From: Phoma sp. XZ068 | Taxonomy: Eukaryota > Ascomycota > Dothideomycetes > Pleosporales > Didymellaceae | Assembly: GCA_004835665.1 (NCBI GenBank) | Contig: RBKR01000019.1 | Coordinates: 558,001 to 622,000, forward strand | Length of the DNA: 64,000 nt | Direction of reading: 5' to 3' | Shown: positions 1 through 10,029 of the stretch, one piece after another | Numbering within the stretch: position 1 is the first letter of the stretch | Layout of the letters: each line of letters starts with the position of its first letter | Position numbers and translations under genes: made by a program | Notes under the pieces: model-generated | Seen by the model: only the letters and a program-made list of their open reading frames with translations | Database searches by the model: none | What the model was told of the DNA's origin: nothing

Positions 1-667
1 TCCCACTTCTCGTATTTGTCTTCTCTGTTTCCGCAATAAATCGAGTGACTCCCCTCTCACGGGCTGCCCACTGCATCACGGCTCTCGCTGCTTCTCCAGC
101 TACTCCTTTGCCCCAGTAGTTACCATGTACACCATATCTAAGCTCGACCATCTCTTGCCATGGCGGCAGCGGCTCATCGCCCGCGACCCGCTCGGGCATC
201 GACGTTGTTGTTGCGTCCCGAACACCTGCATACCCCACCCACTCGACCTCATTCAGGATCTGAGAACTCAATCCGCCGGTTGACGTGTTCGACATGCCAT
301 CGTCAATGATCTCCACAAGCCTTAAACTTTCCGCTCCTTCCAGTATCCTCCCCACGTTGTCCGGAACTATATCTGCACCGTCTCTTTTACGCAGTGCGAC
401 TGCAAAATCCCCCAGTCCCCTTTTCTTCCAGCATCTTTCTAGGTCACGTGTGAGAATGACATTCATCGTCTCTTCGTCACTCCATTCGCGAGCGAGAAAG
501 TGCGGTCCAAATGCCATCTGGCAGAACGCTTCGCTGGCGTGTAAGCCGCCATACAGCTGGACGTAAGCGCCACACTGAATCGCAAGAGCTGTTGGCACAA
601 CGATGAGGCGCTCCGTGAGCAGAATAAACGGGGGGCTGTGGAGGTAGTCGGTAAGCTGAAGAGCCAT
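1..667 (-). CDS. GNAT-family N-acetyltransferase (3' end beyond window)
   Basis: An open frame runs on the minus strand from an ATG at 667 to the left edge without a stop, so about 222 residues of the N-terminal and central part are present and the C-terminus is missing. The product starts MALQLTDYLH. Near the edge it contains RYGVHGNYWGKGVAGEAA, which fits acetyl-CoA-binding motif A of RimJ/RimL-type GNAT acetyltransferases (R/Q-x-x-G-x-G/A after a beta strand). The next helix (AVMQWA) and the strand with AETEKTN, where asparagine commonly follows in this family, are also visible. Such enzymes move an acetyl group from acetyl-CoA to an amine; the substrate here is unknown. No signal peptide or intron is needed to keep the frame open. 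The upstream neighbour is transcribed divergently. Confidence 0.8.
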   Translation of the reverse strand, partial: MALQLTDYLHSPPFILLTERLIVVPTALAIQCGAYVQLYGGLHASEAFCQMAFGPHFLAREWSDEETMNVILTRDLERCWKKRGLGDFAVALRKRDGADIVPDNVGRILEGAESLRLVEIIDDGMSNTSTGGLSSQILNEVEWVGYAGVRDATTTSMPERVAGDEPLPPWQEMVELRYGVHGNYWGKGVAGEAARAVMQWAARERGVTRFIAETEKTNTRSG

Positions 668-1199
668 GGCTGACGGCGTAGTATCAGGTGGTGTGTGTAA
701 TGCAAACGGTAGAATGCATGCAGTTTAGATTGAAGGAAACAAGCTTTCAAAGCAATTTTGGCGGTGGTGGTGCTAGCCATGCCCACACTCGGCCTGGCGC
801 CATAGCACCAGCACACCCAAGGTGATCCCACAAGCCTCGTCTTCACACCATCAAGCACACCAAGCTTACCGGTGTGCGTCAAAAGGGAACAATACGGGGC
901 GTGAGGAGGCTCAGTCATGGCTGTGCAGGGGCAAGCGTACGCTCATTGGCGGGTATGTGCTCAAGCGAGCCTAGTGCGGTTAGACCCAGTCCACCAGCGC
1001 TGGACGCCTGTAGCATCATCAGATCCTCATCTTATCTGGCTTCAGCCTCTTATTTGTTCTAATTTGGGCGCGTGGAGAAGGCGAGGTTTAAAGCTTCTAC
1101 ATCACACTTACTTTTTTTTTTCAAGCCTTGAATTCCTTCGTTTCGTTGTCACTACACTTTTTGCTTCACCGGTCTACACTTGACAACACAAACTTCAAC
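668..1199. promoter_or_regulatory. Divergent intergenic region before the Cys-rich gene
   Basis: No credible gene is seen. The right part looks like a strong fungal promoter for the plus-strand gene at 1200. It has a TTTAAAG element near 1087, a T-run at about 1111-1120, a pyrimidine-rich stretch to about 1165, and an A/C-rich leader (ACAACACAAACTTCAAC) touching the ATG. Leaders of this kind are common in highly expressed fungal genes. Short frames over this region have random-looking composition. Confidence 0.5.
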
Positions 1200-1466
1200 A
1201 TGAATTACGCACCAGTTTCTGACCCAGAGGATTATGGCATGGCGCAGTCTCAGAATATGGATGATGTGGGCTCGCGGATCAATCGCTGCTGTGATCGCTC
1301 TGGACCGTGGGGCGTTGATATTTTCGCCAGCTGCATTGCCGGCTGCTGGGGCGGCATCATGGCATGTTTCGATGGCTGCGGCGAGTGTTGCAGCGAGTGC
1401 TGTAGCGGGTGTGGAGACTGTTGTGGAGAATGCTGCAACGGCATTGGCGGCTGCTGCATCAATTGA
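1200..1466 (+). CDS. Small Cys/Gly-rich protein, 88 aa
   Basis: A single-exon frame starts at the ATG at 1200, directly after an A/C-rich leader; a longer frame upstream has no ATG in good context. The product has 88 residues and 17 cysteines: 30, 31, 45, 49, 56, 60, 63, 64, 67, 68, 71, 74, 75, 78, 79, 85 and 86. The first 28 residues are acidic and Cys-free. Residues 36-57 (GPWGVDIFASCIAGCWGGIMAC) are moderately hydrophobic. Residues 59-86 are a run of CC doublets separated by Gly, Glu, Ser or Asp (GECCSECC, GDCCGECC). There is no N-terminal signal peptide, so a secreted effector is unlikely. The CC spacing could suit metal binding (metallothionein-like) or multiple S-palmitoylation of a membrane-attached protein. 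I do not recognise the family, and neither role is shown by the sequence. Confidence 0.7.
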   Translation: MNYAPVSDPEDYGMAQSQNMDDVGSRINRCCDRSGPWGVDIFASCIAGCWGGIMACFDGCGECCSECCSGCGDCCGECCNGIGGCCIN

Positions 1467-1710
1467 GCGATGCGTTTCTTAAGAGTCGGGATTGCGGGCA
1501 ACTGCGTTGAGATGGAAGTGGAAAGACTGAAAGGAAGGACAGTAGCTGCCGTACTCCTGCGTGTTTCCAGATGGGAGCTCCTGCGGTATGGGTACGGCCA
1601 AGGTCATTTGGCTCTGCTCGCCTTGGATTCTCAAACCACACTCATACCACTCCGCCATCATTACTGATATATCTCACCCACGGATCGTTACCGCAATTAT
1701 TCTCACCGAG

Positions 1711-2705
1711 ATGTCTCAGACACCCAACCGTAAACCACCCACCATCACTATACACGAGGACCGCTCTGCTCTACCCAACAGGACCAACGCACGCGGCACC
1801 CGCCCTCTATTTCCTCGCCCCAGAACACCTTACCCGGAGGCCGACAAGCCACGGACTGATCTTCCAAGAAGCCCAGCAGCAACCAATGCAGCAGACAATC
1901 CTTTCGACGACTCCCACCGCATTGACATCTGGACGTGTCCGAAGTGCAAGGCGCAGTGGAGCACGTCGGCAGAGCGGGTGATGAATCTGAAGCGGACGGG
2001 GCGGTATTACTTTGAGTGCGAGTCGCCTGTTTGTGGGGCTTTGCTGGTTGCTAAGAAAGGGAAGGATGTGGCAGATGGTGAGTTGAAGTTTGACTGGATT
2101 AACGTTGCGTGTACTGACTGAATATGGCAGTTACCGTGAAGGAACTTCAGGAAAGTCATTTCAAGGACCCATCGATGCGTGAGAGTGCGAAAGAGGGCTG
2201 GAGGAGGAGCAAGCACTACGTCCACAGGACAGCAAGGGTGCTTAAAGGTGGGTTGGGCAAATTGGCCAGATTCAAAGCCAAGAGTATCACCGGCGACTCT
2301 GGCGATGAGAAGCCACACCGTCCAGGTGACTTTTCAGGTCCACAGACTGGACGTGAGAAGCCATCACCAATGGGTACCTCGTCCATCTACCCCTCCAGCT
2401 CAGGGCAGTTTACGAGGGCGGTTGATGAAGACTCCAACCTGAATGTACTCTGTAAAGTCTGTTCAACGCGAATCACTCGCTTCGACGAACTCGAACAGCA
2501 CATCGAGAGGCATTGCCCTCACAAGAGCGGCCCGTCAGGCAGGGAGCCGAATAAAGTGGAAGCCTGCGTTGAGAAAGACGCTGAAAGTCTCAACGACAAT
2601 GACGATTTCCTGTTTTACAAGTGCAAGATTGCCGGATGTTCGAGGACGTTTGGCTCAGAGGGACAGCGGTGGAAGCATCACGCGGAGGCGCATCCTGGAC
2701 GATAG
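1711..2705 (+). CDS. Zinc-finger protein with N-terminal Cys ribbon and two C2H2 fingers
   Basis: Two exons, 1711-2077 and 2131-2705, joined across a 53-bp intron (GTGAGT donor, TGGCAG acceptor), give 313 residues. The first part is Pro/Arg-rich and looks disordered. It is followed by WTCPKCKAQW and, further on, CESPVCG, a four-cysteine ribbon-like pair. The second exon ends in two classical finger patterns. One is C-x2-C-x12-H-x3-H (LCKVCSTRITRFDELEQHIERH). The other, C-x4-C-x12-H followed by further His residues, is the last 25 residues (KCKIAGCSRTFG to HAEAHPGR). The C2H2 fingers suggest nucleic-acid or protein binding. I know no named orthologue. Without the splice the first frame would end at 2121, before both fingers. 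It lies convergent to the MPC2 gene. Confidence 0.75.
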
Positions 2706-2999
2706 ACGTATTGCGCAGCGTCAGGGTTCTGTTGAGTCGGCTAGACGTGTGCGGAGGGTACATATTGATGCTGTTCTCTCGTTGTAAGGCCAATCCTGAG
2801 TGCGAAAGATCAAACCAGGCAATCGCATCAATGTCCAATAAATTCCAAGTAGATTGCCAAAATTGATTGTGCCATGCTCGCATATCATCGAGATAAATCA
2901 TACACGCCGATTCCGCATCTTTATGCACAGAATCACTGAACAGCTCCTGTCATCTTCTATCCAACTGCCTTCCCTTAAATACTTCGCTCAATACACTCT

Positions 3000-3641
3000 C
3001 TACGACAGCTTGTTCTCAGCCTTGACAGCAGTAGCCTTGAGGTCCTGCTCCAGCTCCTTGCCCTCTGCCTTTGCGAGCTCGCCGCTCGCCTTGAGGCTCT
3101 TGTTGTAGCTGTAGATGCGGCCAACCTGGGTGGCGCCGACACAGAACAGCAGGGCGTTGACGGCGGCGAGGGCGACGTTGCGCGGTGTGATGACGAAGCA
3201 CCAGCGGGTCCAGATGGCACCGGTGCACATGAGGGCGAAGTTCTGCGTCAGCGAGAGGGATTCGGCCGGGCGGCTGAAGTCGGAGGCGCCGGCGGCGACC
3301 ATGGCCCATTTCATGACGGGGGCCCTGTAATCGTTAGCTGTGCTTGGTATGGCTGTTGGTGTGTGCAAGTGTAATCAGTGTGTGGTGTTGTGGCTCCATT
3401 CGTGGTGTAGTGGTTGTTGCCGGAGATAAGGCATTGCCATGCATTGGGTGTAGGAGAATCGCCAAGTACTGCGAGGGGCATACCAGAAGTGCACTGTCTT
3501 GGGGCCGACGGGAGAGGCCCAGAACCTTGCGAAGCCAGAGGGTGCGGCGCCCGGTGCGGTCGAGGCATTGCGGCGGGCGTAGTACTGGCGGAAGTTTGTG
3601 CGGAAGGCGCTGAAGATGCGGGAGCCGGGGCGGAACGACAT
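3000..3641 (-). CDS. MPC2: Mitochondrial pyruvate carrier subunit 2 (MPC2/MPC3 type)
   Basis: Exons 3484-3641 and 3000-3324 join across an intron with a GTATGC donor and a GATTACAG acceptor, giving KTVHFW|APVMKW and 160 residues. The core (FWAPVMKWAMVAAGASDFSRPAE, then TQNFALMCTGAIWTRWCFVITPRN) is the conserved MPC family sequence. The short helices and the WAPxxKW and RW motifs sit in the membrane segments. The N-terminus (MSFRPGSRIFSAFRTNFRQ) is basic and amphipathic, as expected for a protein of the inner mitochondrial membrane. The charged C-terminal tail (about 35 residues, Lys/Glu-rich) follows the last membrane segment. MPC subunits pair to import pyruvate into the matrix. The gene sits head to head with NDUFA2. 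Confidence 0.93.
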
Positions 3642-3904
3642 GGTGGGTGCAGGGGACCGTCGAGGGGCGGCGGTGGAGGGTGAGGGCGGGTTGCGTGCGA
3701 GTCGACGGTGCAGGAGTCGTCACGGTCGCCGTCGCGATGCCGGCAGCTCAAGATTTCGGGGCGTGTTGGGCGGCGCTCCGATGCCGTTTTGCCCAAAGAG
3801 GCAAAGCGTGCGTCTGCGCGAGCTTGAGCGAGGAACGTCAGTGTTGGTGCTGCCGCCAGGAACAACACCAATTGCTCCCCACCACCGGCCGGAACACTGA
3901 CACG
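3642..3904. promoter_or_regulatory. Shared promoter between MPC2 and NDUFA2 (263 bp)
   Basis: The two start codons, at 3641 on the minus strand and 3905 on the plus strand, are only 263 bp apart. Everything driving either gene from its 5' side must lie within this stretch or inside a neighbour. The sequence is GC-rich with no obvious TATA box. A frame crossing it (3311-4072, minus) has skewed Pro/Arg composition and is taken as spurious. Co-expression of the two mitochondrial genes is an inference from the spacing. Confidence 0.6.
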
Positions 3905-4348
3905 ATGGCGTCCAAGTATGCGTTCAATGCGGGGCTGAAGGAGCTGCGCTTTCTGTTCTGCCAGACCAGCGAGCACAGCGCTGCCACACGGTACGACGTC
4001 CACGATGAGGAGTGCGATAAAGATTGCGCTGCGCCGGCGTAATGCACGGGGTGGCATGGAAGGCGGCGACATGGCAGAGCATGGCTAATGCGGCCTCCAG
4101 GAACTTCCTCCAGCGCAGCTACCCCACCATGAAGAAGCACAACCCGCACACCCCGATCCTCATCCGCGAGGCTAGCGGCATCGAGCCCACCCTTTACGCC
4201 CGATACAGTGCGTCTGCCTCATGCGATCGCACGACAAGACTAACATGCAGCAGACTTTGGCAAGGAGAAGAAGGTCACATTGAAGGGGCTAGACGACAAG
4301 TCGATCGAGCAAAAGGTCACCGAGCTGGTACAGTCCCAGTCGGCCTAG
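3905..4348 (+). CDS. NADH:ubiquinone oxidoreductase 10.5 kDa subunit (NDUFA2/B8)
   Basis: Three exons, 3905-3990, 4101-4207 and 4254-4348, give 95 residues, the usual size of this complex I accessory subunit. The product starts MASKYAFNAGLKELRFLFCQ and continues with NFLQRSYPTMKKHNPHTPILIREASG and RYNFGKEKKVTLKGLDDKSIEQKV. This matches the family's thioredoxin-like fold with the LREVRF-type first helix and the HNP..PIL.REA segment. The first intron is 110 bp and the second 46 bp with a repeated CAGCAG acceptor. The downstream CAG keeps the expected YxFGKEK. The protein belongs to the matrix arm of mitochondrial complex I. It shares its 5' region with MPC2. Confidence 0.92.
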
Positions 4349-4420
4349 ATGGAATGGGTGATTGGAGGTGGAGAGTGAAAGACTCGAAAGAGCAGCGGCA
4401 AATTCGAGCAGCCAGTGTAC

Positions 4421-4557
4421 ATGTGTATTATGGAATGTACTGTTTACATTGAGCAGTTGTACATGTTACGGTGGAATGGTCGTGTTAACATCGAGCAGCT
4501 TTACATGTTATGATTACATGTTATGATGGAATGTTTCTGTTAACGTGGAGCAGCAGT
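4421..4557. repeat. Degenerate 42-bp tandem repeat, three copies
   Basis: Copies lie at about 4421-4462, 4463-4504 and 4505-4557. Each has the order ATGTTA..., (T)GGAATG, TGTTAACAT and GAGCAGxxxTAC. The third copy has an extra internal duplication of ACATGTTATGATT. The similarity is imperfect, so the array is old or was never homogenised. It lies just downstream of the NDUFA2 stop, probably in its 3' flank. Confidence 0.6.
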
Positions 4558-4754
4558 GACGAATGAAGTCAGACACCACACTGAGACTGAAAGGACGCCA
4601 AACACGGCAAGACACGGTTTCCTGCACAATGTCAGTCTATCGACAGTCTCAAACCAGCAAGCATTGTGCATCCTACTCTCGCCCTCTAACAGCAGCTTTC
4701 ACCATGTCGTGTACATCACTACTACAAAGCTTGCCAACAGAACAGAGGACTCAG

Positions 4755-4845
4755 ACCAGACAACCGTTCAGACAACCGCTCAGACAACTGCTCAGACAAC
4801 CAGTTTGACAACCGCTCTGAAACCGCTTTGACAACCGTTCTAACA
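4755..4845. repeat. Short tandem repeat CAGACAACNGNT
   Basis: Repeated units such as CAGACAACCGTT, CAGACAACCGCT and CAGACAACTGCT follow each other, decaying to TTTGACAACCGCTCT and TTTGACAACCGTTCT. The tract ends about 30 bp before the kinase ATG at 4878 and so lies in its promoter or leader. Confidence 0.55.
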
Positions 4846-4877
4846 TTCAAACCACAGTGTTGCGCACCAAATTCACC

Positions 4878-5946
4878 ATGTCAGACCGTGTTGAATTAGA
4901 TATCATCGACCGCCTCGCCAACCCAGAGCAGTTCTCCACACACTTCCGCCTCACCAAAGAACTCGGCGCCGGCGCCGACGGTGTAGTAAGCGGCTATATA
5001 TGTATCTCCACGGGCCGTCTCATCGCGGTCAAGATCCCCCGATCCAACCGATCCTATACATCCGCCGCCATTCTGCGAGAAGCGCGAGCTCTCCAGGAAA
5101 TCAGCGAAAACGGTAAGCACGAGAACATAGCGCACATGCTTGCCTTCCATCCTGAATTCGACATGACTTTTGCTCCAGCCATCATATCCATGTGTGCCGA
5201 CTACGGCAGCGTACAGGACTACCGCCGCGCATGGCGCAAGCAAGAATGCGCCGCCAACCGACCCTACGGCATCCCCGAAGCGACCATGTGGAATTCTCGC
5301 GCTGGACTTCCTGCACAACGAATGCGGCTTTATCCACCGCGACGTCAAGCCCGCTAATATCCTGGCTGCTCGGCCGTCGGGCTGGAATGGCAGCGTCATC
5401 CCTACGCTTCCGCTCCTCAAGCTGTGCGATTTCTCGCGCGCGGTCAAGTATCCGCCTAAAGACGGTAAGATGCATCCCTGGGCTGGCACGATTGACTACG
5501 CGCCGCCGCTGACGGAGCGCAAACACGCGCGTCCAGCGGGGGATATGTGGTCTCTTGGCGCGACGCTGCAGGACTTCGCATTCGGGTTTAGTCCGAAGCA
5601 GACGCGGGCGGCGCTGGTGAAGGAGCTAGACAAGAAGAAGATTCCGCATCCGCCGGTGGACGACGAGGCCGCGTGGGCGCAGGACGAGTGGAAGGAGAAA
5701 TTCTCCGCCATGCATCGGTGTATTCGGGCGGAGAAGTGGGTGCTGGAGAAGTGGTGGTATGTTGGCCGCATGCCGCGCAGCTGGGAGCCGTATGAGAGTG
5801 ATCTTGAGGACTGGTATATCATGTTGTTCAATGAGCCGAGGCAGAAGCGCGCTACGGCTGCGCAGCTGGTCAAGGAGCTGCTTCCGCGGATGGATGGGTA
5901 TATAGCTGCTGAGATGGACAGTCGCGCAGATACTGTGATGACGTAG
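4878..5946 (+). CDS. Protein kinase with interrupted reading frame (pseudogene or local assembly error)
   Basis: The first frame starts at the ATG at 4878 and encodes the kinase N-lobe: glycine loop ELGAGADGVVSG, ATP lysine in IAVKIPR, helix-C glutamate in ILREARAL and the hinge region ADYGSVQDY. At about 5287-5292 (EATMW) the kinase homology switches to the next frame, which carries ALDFLHNE, the catalytic loop IHRDVKPANIL, DFS in place of DFG, GTIDYAPP in the activation segment and GDMWSLG, ending at 5946. In kinases about ten residues lie between the conserved Trp-Lys of helix E and ALxxLH; here fewer remain, so about 20 bases seem to be missing, not one. Left as it is, the first frame stops at 5357 before the catalytic loop. 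A forced intron (about 5210-5279) could rejoin the frames but would delete the helix D-E region. All catalytic residues on either side are intact. Confidence 0.7.
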
Positions 5947-6611
5947 ACTGCGAAGGACACACCGCCAGCTCAATCTACAGTGCTGGAAGCCACCGAGAAC
6001 CAGCCAAAAGCGAAGGTGGCCGACCGAGATCCCAGCTACGAGGGCAATCGTTGTTGTCCGAGTCGGTCAAGGCCGTCAAGAGGCGTAGGTTACATTAGCT
6101 CACACGACCCGACACGTCCGGAGCGCACACGATATACAGTAGACACGTTCGATACCAGTCACGATAGCACGGATCATGGCCACAACTTCGATATATGTGT
6201 GCATGTTAGTTGTAATGGACGCGATTCTGTAGCGGGAAGTTGGAGGTCAGTAAATCACGGCAGGTAGGTACTGTTATAATTAATGGTATAGTTGCAGCCA
6301 CAGCAGATTCAGAGAAGGTTACTCTTAAGGAACCAGGAGCATCACCGCACTCGAGAACATAAGATAAGCATTAGATAAGCAGGGCACGCAAAGTAATGAC
6401 ACCACATATAGCACGCGAACAATGAAGCGGTAAAGAATGCTTTTGGTCTGCTAAATAGAAAGATTGCCAACCTCGTGAGTCGTCACGGTCTATGAGCGAG
6501 GAAATGCAAAACCCCAGGATTGATCCTCTAAAACGCCAGACAATGCAAAAAAGTCTAAGATGATATCATGTCGTATCAACAAGTCGTCTCGTCCCGTCTG
6601 TCTCGTCTCGT
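5947..6611. other. Intergenic region between kinase and eEF3 3' ends
   Basis: This convergent interval holds both 3' flanks. I see no gene, no repeat array and no RNA gene. It is moderately AT-rich near 6280-6560, as expected for polyadenylation regions. Confidence 0.5.
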
Positions 6612-9600
6612 CTACTCGGCCTCGTCATCGGTATTAGGAGGCTGGGGAGTGCCCTGTTGAATTGTTAGTATTGTGTCACATGTGGAAGTGAAGTGAGTAA
6701 CATACCTTGGGGCTGTTGAGCCAGTCAATGTATCTCAACCTCCGCCTGACCTCGCGCTCCTTCTGCTCCTTCTTGGTCATCTTCTTCTTCTTCTTGGCCT
6801 TGAACTTCATGTCGTCCTTGTTGCCCTCGGTGTCAGAGCCCATCGGTGTGCCGGCGGAGCTGGGTGCTGCGGAGCTGACAACGCTGCTGGCGGCTGATGA
6901 ACCAGGGCGGGAGTCCTCGAAGCGGCCCATGTCGACAGCAAGGTGGCCCTTGTGTGCGACCTTGCCATCGGCAACGTGCCACTGCTCGGGGCAGAGCGCA
7001 CCAACAAACTCCTCGTTATGGGAGATCATGATGACACCACCCTTGTACTCGCGAATAGCAACGGCAAGACCGCCGAGAGAGTCACGATCCAAGAAGTTGG
7101 TCGGCTCGTCGAGGACGAGAAGATGGGGGTTGTTCCACATGGCACCGGCAAGCACGACCTTGACCTTCTGACCTCCAGAGAGACCCGAGATCTCGTTGTG
7201 GTTGGCAATCTCAGGGTCCATACCAAGATCCTCGAAGTGCTTGGAGATGACCTTGGGCTCGAGGACACGGTAACCGAGACCCTCACGAGACGCCTCATGA
7301 TCGTCGAACTCCTGGATCAGCTTCTGGAAACCCTTCTCGAGCAGAGTCTCACGCGAGATCATGGTGTTGAACTTGGGGAGCATGTGGAGCCACTTGACCT
7401 CGTACTGGAAGGTCTTCTTGTACTTCTGACGACCGATCAGGGCCTCGATCTTACGGGGGCCCTTGCCATCACCGAGGTCAATGGGCGTCTCCATCTGCGC
7501 CTTGTCCTCTGCGGTAAGGACACGAGTCTGCTTCATCAGCACTTCGCGGTCATCACCGTTGGCGTAACGCCACTGGAGGTACTGGTTCGGTGTCTTCTCC
7601 AAGTGCATCTCAACGTGCTCGAGAGCGTGCTGCTTGATGTATCCAATACGCAAGTTAGGGTGCTTCTCAACCTTGCCTTCCTGGGGAACAACTTCGCCAG
7701 TGAGGATCTTGATGAGGGTAGATTTACCAGCACCGTTGGCACCGATGATGGCGACTCGGGAGGAGAGCGACAAGTTGCAAGAGGCGTTGGAAAGCGATGG
7801 CTTGGCAGACCCGGGGTATGTGAATGTACAGTCGGTCATACGCAGAATGGAACGGGTGTTGGACTTCACACCTGTCAAGATACCGGGAGGAGGGAATTTG
7901 AACTGAACCTGCGAAGCAGAGAGGGTGTAGTAGCTCTTGCCCTCGGGCTTTTGCCTGACGAAGTCGGCAAGGTTACCCTTGTAGCAAACAAGCTTCTTCT
8001 GCTCGTAGTGGTAAATGTCTGTGCAGACGGCATCGAGGAATCCAGAGTCGTGAGAAACAATCAAGCTGGTGATCTCAGTGTGGCTCTTGAGGTACTCCTG
8101 CAGCCAAGCAACGTTGGCAACGTCCAAGTGGTTAGTAGGCTCGTCGAGCAGCAGCACGTCCGCGCGCATAAGCATGGCACGAGCCAAAGCAAGCTTCATC
8201 TTCCAACCTCCAGACAGCGAGCCAACCTTGTTAGATTGCCTGCCCTCGGGGCCGGAAGTGAAACCGACCTCTTCCAAGACCTCGGAGATGCGCTCCCTGG
8301 TCTCGTCCTTGAATCGAGGGTCGTTGACAATGTACTGGAGAATGGTGATCTCGGCGTCTTCACCCTGGTTGTGCTCAACGAAGCAGGTCTTGACCTCGTC
8401 CTGGGGAGGGAAACCCTCGAGCTTGCCGTTGGCGATACTACGCATGAGCGTAGACTTTCCGGCACCGTTGCGACCGCAGAGACCGTAACGGTGACCCTTG
8501 AGCAGGCGGAGGTTGGTGTGCGAGAGCAGCAACATACCACCGTATCCGAGGGAGAAGGTAGCGTTGACAATCTCGGTCTCACCGTCGTCCTCAACCACGG
8601 GCTGGCCAAACTTGCGGTGGTCCTCATCGATGTAGTACTGAGAAACCGCCTCTGACACCTGATCGGCAGTGCCGGGGTTCATCAAAGGCTGGAGGTAAGG
8701 GCCAACGAGCGACGAAATGCGCTTGATCTCGCGCTCGTAGATGTCTTCGGCGATCATCTCTGAGATGTAGACCTTTGCAACCGCCCAGAGCTCTGCATCA
8801 CCAGGGAAGCCAAGCAGGCCGCCGAACTCCTTGATGTGCTTCTCGAGGATAAGAGCGATCTCAAAAGGCGAGACACGGGCGAGAGCACCGTGCTCGACGT
8901 TTCCGTCCTTGTCGGCCATGGCAGCGTCGATGACAGCCAGCGCACGACCACCGATCTCTCGGACCTCGGGCATGGAAGCGCGGTCTACGACAGCCTTGAC
9001 ACCGGGCCTCAACTTGGGCAGGAAGGCGCGAGCCTCGATGGGATCGTGGACGAGCTTGGTCAAGTTCTCGACGACTACAACAGTCTGGCGAGTGACTTCC
9101 TGGGTTGTGTTGGGGTTGTTCAGAGAGCGCTCGAGCAGAGGTGTGACCATGGCGAGGACGGGGGAAGTGACGATGGCAACGAAGGTTGTCTGCGACAGAG
9201 CATGGATAGCCTTCTGCAGACTTTGTGTAGAGGGGTCCTCGATGGCCTTGACGAGGAGGGGTATCCGGGGGGCGATGTCGTCGTTCTGGAGGAGAGTGGT
9301 GAGGCTGTTCATGGTCTTGATAGCCTGCTTGGCTACCTCGCTCTTGAGGTCGTGCATGCTGTTCTCAACAACGGGAATGAGGCGCTCGAGCTTCTTGCCC
9401 ATAGCCTCGCGGAGAACGTCCTTCTCCTTTTCAACTTCCAGGCTCTCCATGCCCATCTTGGCCTTGTCAGCCATGCGGCCGATCAGCTCAAGCGCACCAA
9501 CAGCGCCCTGCCACTTTCCAGACTTCTTTCCGAGGTACTTCATGAGTGCGGGCAGAAGACCGAAAACCTTGGCTTCGGCGGTGAGGTTCTCGAACAGCGA

Positions 9601-10029
9601 GTCGAGCGCATACTTGGCCGACTCCCTGACGGGTGCGGCCTTGTCGGAGAGAAGATCGATTGTGAGTGGGAGCAGAGCCTCGTCCTGGACCATGAAGATG
9701 GCCTCGGTCAGCTTCTGCGAGCGCGGGAAGCGCTCGAAGAAGGCGCCGACGCCGTTCATGGCGCCCTCCCTCTGCACGGGGTCCTTCTTGTTGCTCGCCG
9801 ACTTCTTGAGCGCGTCGAGGATACCATAGCCCTGGAGGCCGCGGAAGCCAACTGAGTTCTGGAGGAGGTCGGTGAGGGCGTAGGCGGCCTCGACCGAGGC
9901 GTGCGATGTCTTTGCGGTGACAATGCTGCTCAAAAACGCCTGCACGTCTTCGTGCGACGGCGCAGGCGCAGCGCCGGCCTTGTCGACGACAATAGCGGGG
10001 GCCATGGTAGGCGACTCAGAGTGTGGCAT
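6612..10029 (-). CDS. Translation elongation factor 3 (eEF3), ABC-F-like ATPase
   Basis: Exon 1 (6706-10029) and a tiny last exon (6612-6653) join across a 52-bp intron (GTATGT donor, CAACAG acceptor). The tail becomes LNSPK|GTPQPPNTDDEAE and the total is 1121 residues. From the N-terminus there are HEAT repeats (about 40-320), a helical bundle (about 340-440), a first ABC domain with Walker A GRNGAGKST and signature LSGG, a second ABC domain with GANGAGKST and LSGG, interrupted by the chromodomain-like insert, and a Lys-rich C-terminal tail (KKKKKMTKKEQKE). The factor is found essentially only in fungi and relatives. It uses ATP to release E-site tRNA and is essential in yeast. A second in-frame Met eight codons in (MAPAIVV) could be the true start. 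It is a little longer than yeast eEF3, mostly at the N-terminus and tail. Confidence 0.96.

Larger units (their letters stand above)
4349..4877. other. Intergenic stretch with two short tandem-repeat tracts
   Basis: No gene is supported between NDUFA2 and the kinase. The left half carries a degenerate 42-bp tandem repeat and the right half an about 11-bp CAGACAACNG-type repeat ending just before the kinase start; each is listed separately. Frames across the second tract translate to QTTAQTT-like low-complexity sequence and are judged non-coding. Confidence 0.5.

Noticed and set aside
3311..4072. 253-codon minus-strand frame over the MPC2/NDUFA2 promoter
   Set aside because: It overlaps exons of both genes in wrong frames and is Pro/Arg/Ser-rich without motifs.
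5114..5179. Possible 66-bp intron in the kinase (GTAAGC to CTCCAG)
   Set aside because: The segment reads in frame as HENIAHMLAFHPEF and similar, which fits kinase subdomains IV-V. Removing it would not mend the later frame break either.
6943..9855. Very long plus-strand frames (570 and 339 codons) opposite eEF3
   Set aside because: They lie entirely antisense to a highly conserved, strongly codon-biased gene. Such bias regularly creates open antisense frames, and the Leu/Val/Gly-rich translations show no domain.
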